Both the position numbers and the translations under genes were made by a program. 64,000 nt of DNA from Polynucleobacter sphagniphilus (GTDB lineage: Bacteria > Pseudomonadota > Gammaproteobacteria > Burkholderiales > Burkholderiaceae), in assembly GCF_001953355.1 (NCBI RefSeq), contig NZ_MPIY01000002.1:1-64000 (forward strand). Direction: 5' to 3'. Position 1 is the stretch's first letter; every line of letters starts with the position of its first letter. The notes beneath the pieces are model-generated. The model had not been told where the DNA came from. It searched no databases and saw nothing but the letters and a program-made list of their open reading frames with translations. Positions 63,119 to 64,000 of this stretch are shown piece after piece.

Positions 63119-63618
63119 TCTTCTAGAACGCTGGCCTTTTCAATCACAACATCTTCTGTTGGTACATCTTGATGAAAACCAGCGCTACCTGTTTTTACTT
63201 TGCGGATCGTGTCAACTACATCCAAGCCATCAGTTACCTTGCCAAAGACTGCATAACCCCAGCCTTGTGCATTTGGTGCAGTGTGATTTAAGAAATCATT
63301 GTCATTGACGTTGATAAAGAATTGAGCAGTAGCAGAATGTGGGTCACTAGTGCGAGCCATGGCAACTGTGCCACGCTCATTCTTAAGGCCGTTATTGGCT
63401 TCATTTTCAATTTCTGCGCCAGTGGGCTTTTGCTTCATACCTGAGGTCATGCCACCACCCTGGATCATGAAGTTATCAATGACGCGATGGAAAATGGTGC
63501 CGTCATAGTGACCATTTTTTACGTACTGCAAAAAGTTTGCAACACTCTTAGGCGCCTTAACAGCGTCCAGTGTTAGGGTGATATCACCTTTGTTGGTCTT
63601 CAAGAGAACTTTAGCCAT
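63115..63618 (-). CDS. ppiB: Cyclophilin-type peptidyl-prolyl isomerase
   Basis: A 167-aa cytosolic cyclophilin that catalyses proline isomerisation. [20 protein letters not shown] opens the barrel. [19 protein letters not shown] holds the catalytic Arg and Phe, [20 protein letters not shown] the Gln/Phe contacts, and [17 protein letters not shown] closes it. ATG 63618 is chosen because there is no signal peptide. The longer frame upstream (to 63795) overlaps the TPR gene and is not conserved. It follows the TPR gene on the same strand by 16 bases and overlaps lpxH by four bases. Confidence 0.95.
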   Translation of the reverse strand: MAKVLLKTNKGDITLTLDAVKAPKSVANFLQYVKNGHYDGTIFHRVIDNFMIQGGGMTSGMKQKPTGAEIENEANNGLKNERGTVAMARTSDPHSATAQFFINVNDNDFLNHTAPNAQGWGYAVFGKVTDGLDVVDTIRKVKTGSAGFHQDVPTEDVVIEKASVLEE

Positions 63619-63634
63619 GATTAAATCAACTTTC

Positions 63635-64000
63635 TTATGGTTTATTAGTGGTTGGAATGGGATTTTGAGGGGGAGTTTGGGCTGCCGCAGGTTTTTTACT
63701 TGGTGGCTTGAGTAATTCAAGTAGTGCCTTGGCGCGATTGCCGTACTGTCGTTGATATTGAGTGCCTTTGGCAGCCTCTTCATAGGCCTGTGCACCGAGA
63801 CGAATATAGACTTCGCCTAAATTGGCTGAGGCAATGGTATAGCTTGGTCGTAGCTTGAGTGCCAGTTCTAAATAATCACGTGCCTCAATCCATTGTCCTT
63901 GATCAGCTGCGAGCGCGGCCAGATTGTTATAGGGCTCGGGTAATTCTGGAAATTGCTGGGTGATTTCAATGAGGGTCTTCTTGGCCGCATCAAATTGACG
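63635..64000 (-). CDS. TPR-repeat protein, N-terminus outside the window
   Basis: A minus-strand frame enters at the window end and stops with TAA at 63635-63637, giving 121 C-terminal residues. Tetratricopeptide-like helices are visible ([20 protein letters not shown] and [20 protein letters not shown]), with the canonical W/L-G-Y-A-F-A-P pattern positions. The tail is Pro/Lys-rich ([17 protein letters not shown]). It probably mediates protein contacts, perhaps in the envelope, as a signal peptide may lie outside the window. It is the first visible gene of a run with ppiB and lpxH. Confidence 0.75.
   Translation of the reverse strand, partial: RQFDAAKKTLIEITQQFPELPEPYNNLAALAADQGQWIEARDYLELALKLRPSYTIASANLGEVYIRLGAQAYEEAAKGTQYQRQYGNRAKALLELLKPPSKKPAAAQTPPQNPIPTTNKP

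Overview
The window looks like chromosome of a freshwater betaproteobacterium of the Polynucleobacter type (Burkholderiaceae). The evidence is the moderate GC content (mid-40s percent by eye), protein sequences of betaproteobacterial character, and the conserved order relA / tRNA-Val / thrS-infC-rpmI-rplT-pheS-pheT-ihfA-merR / tRNA-Pro and odhA-odhB-lpdA-zapE. Genus assignment is inference from the sequence alone.

Layout. Positions 1-3600 form an accessory edge: the 3' end of an IS110-family transposase, a glutathione S-transferase gene with a disturbed 5' end beside a perfect palindrome, an SDR oxidoreductase, yghU, two unknown small genes and a tRNA-Cys-like gene that has lost most of its D-arm. 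Positions 3600-8160 hold an FMN/Fe-S glutamate-synthase-like protein and a minus-strand trio (DUF2252, DUF4239, HCCA isomerase). Positions 8250-14215 encode a complete tripartite RND efflux pump. Positions 14231-26700 are a mosaic of envelope, transport and stress genes: YoaK, GNAT, two tiny genes under a good sigma70-type promoter, a DUF3311/SSS monocarboxylate permease, an NPP-like phosphatase divergent from an outer-membrane barrel, DUF3313 lipoprotein, EF-hand protein, a haloacetate dehalogenase with all key residues, PPK2, a histone H1-like tail protein, WrbA, YihY and a CBS protein.

From about 26750 the content is mostly core metabolism and information processing: aroC, an MFS carrier, ETF-ubiquinone oxidoreductase, scoAB, an unusual fusion of a CDF metal transporter with an alpha/beta hydrolase, relA, the translation cluster (infC starts at ATC), H-NS behind a very AT-rich promoter, an HTH/pseudo-receiver protein, the 2-oxoglutarate dehydrogenase operon continuing into zapE, a PHP phosphoesterase, trpS and a methyltransferase, dapA-bamC, a ribosomal oxygenase, SlyD-like PPIase, cysE, trmJ, suhB, lpxH, ppiB and a TPR protein cut by the window end.

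I see no CRISPR array, prophage or recognisable defence island. The observations most worth following are the CDF-hydrolase fusion, the D-arm-deleted tRNA-Cys, the two promoter-driven micro-genes at 15550-15809, the HTH/pseudo-receiver gene beside hns, and several perfect palindromes in promoter or leader positions.
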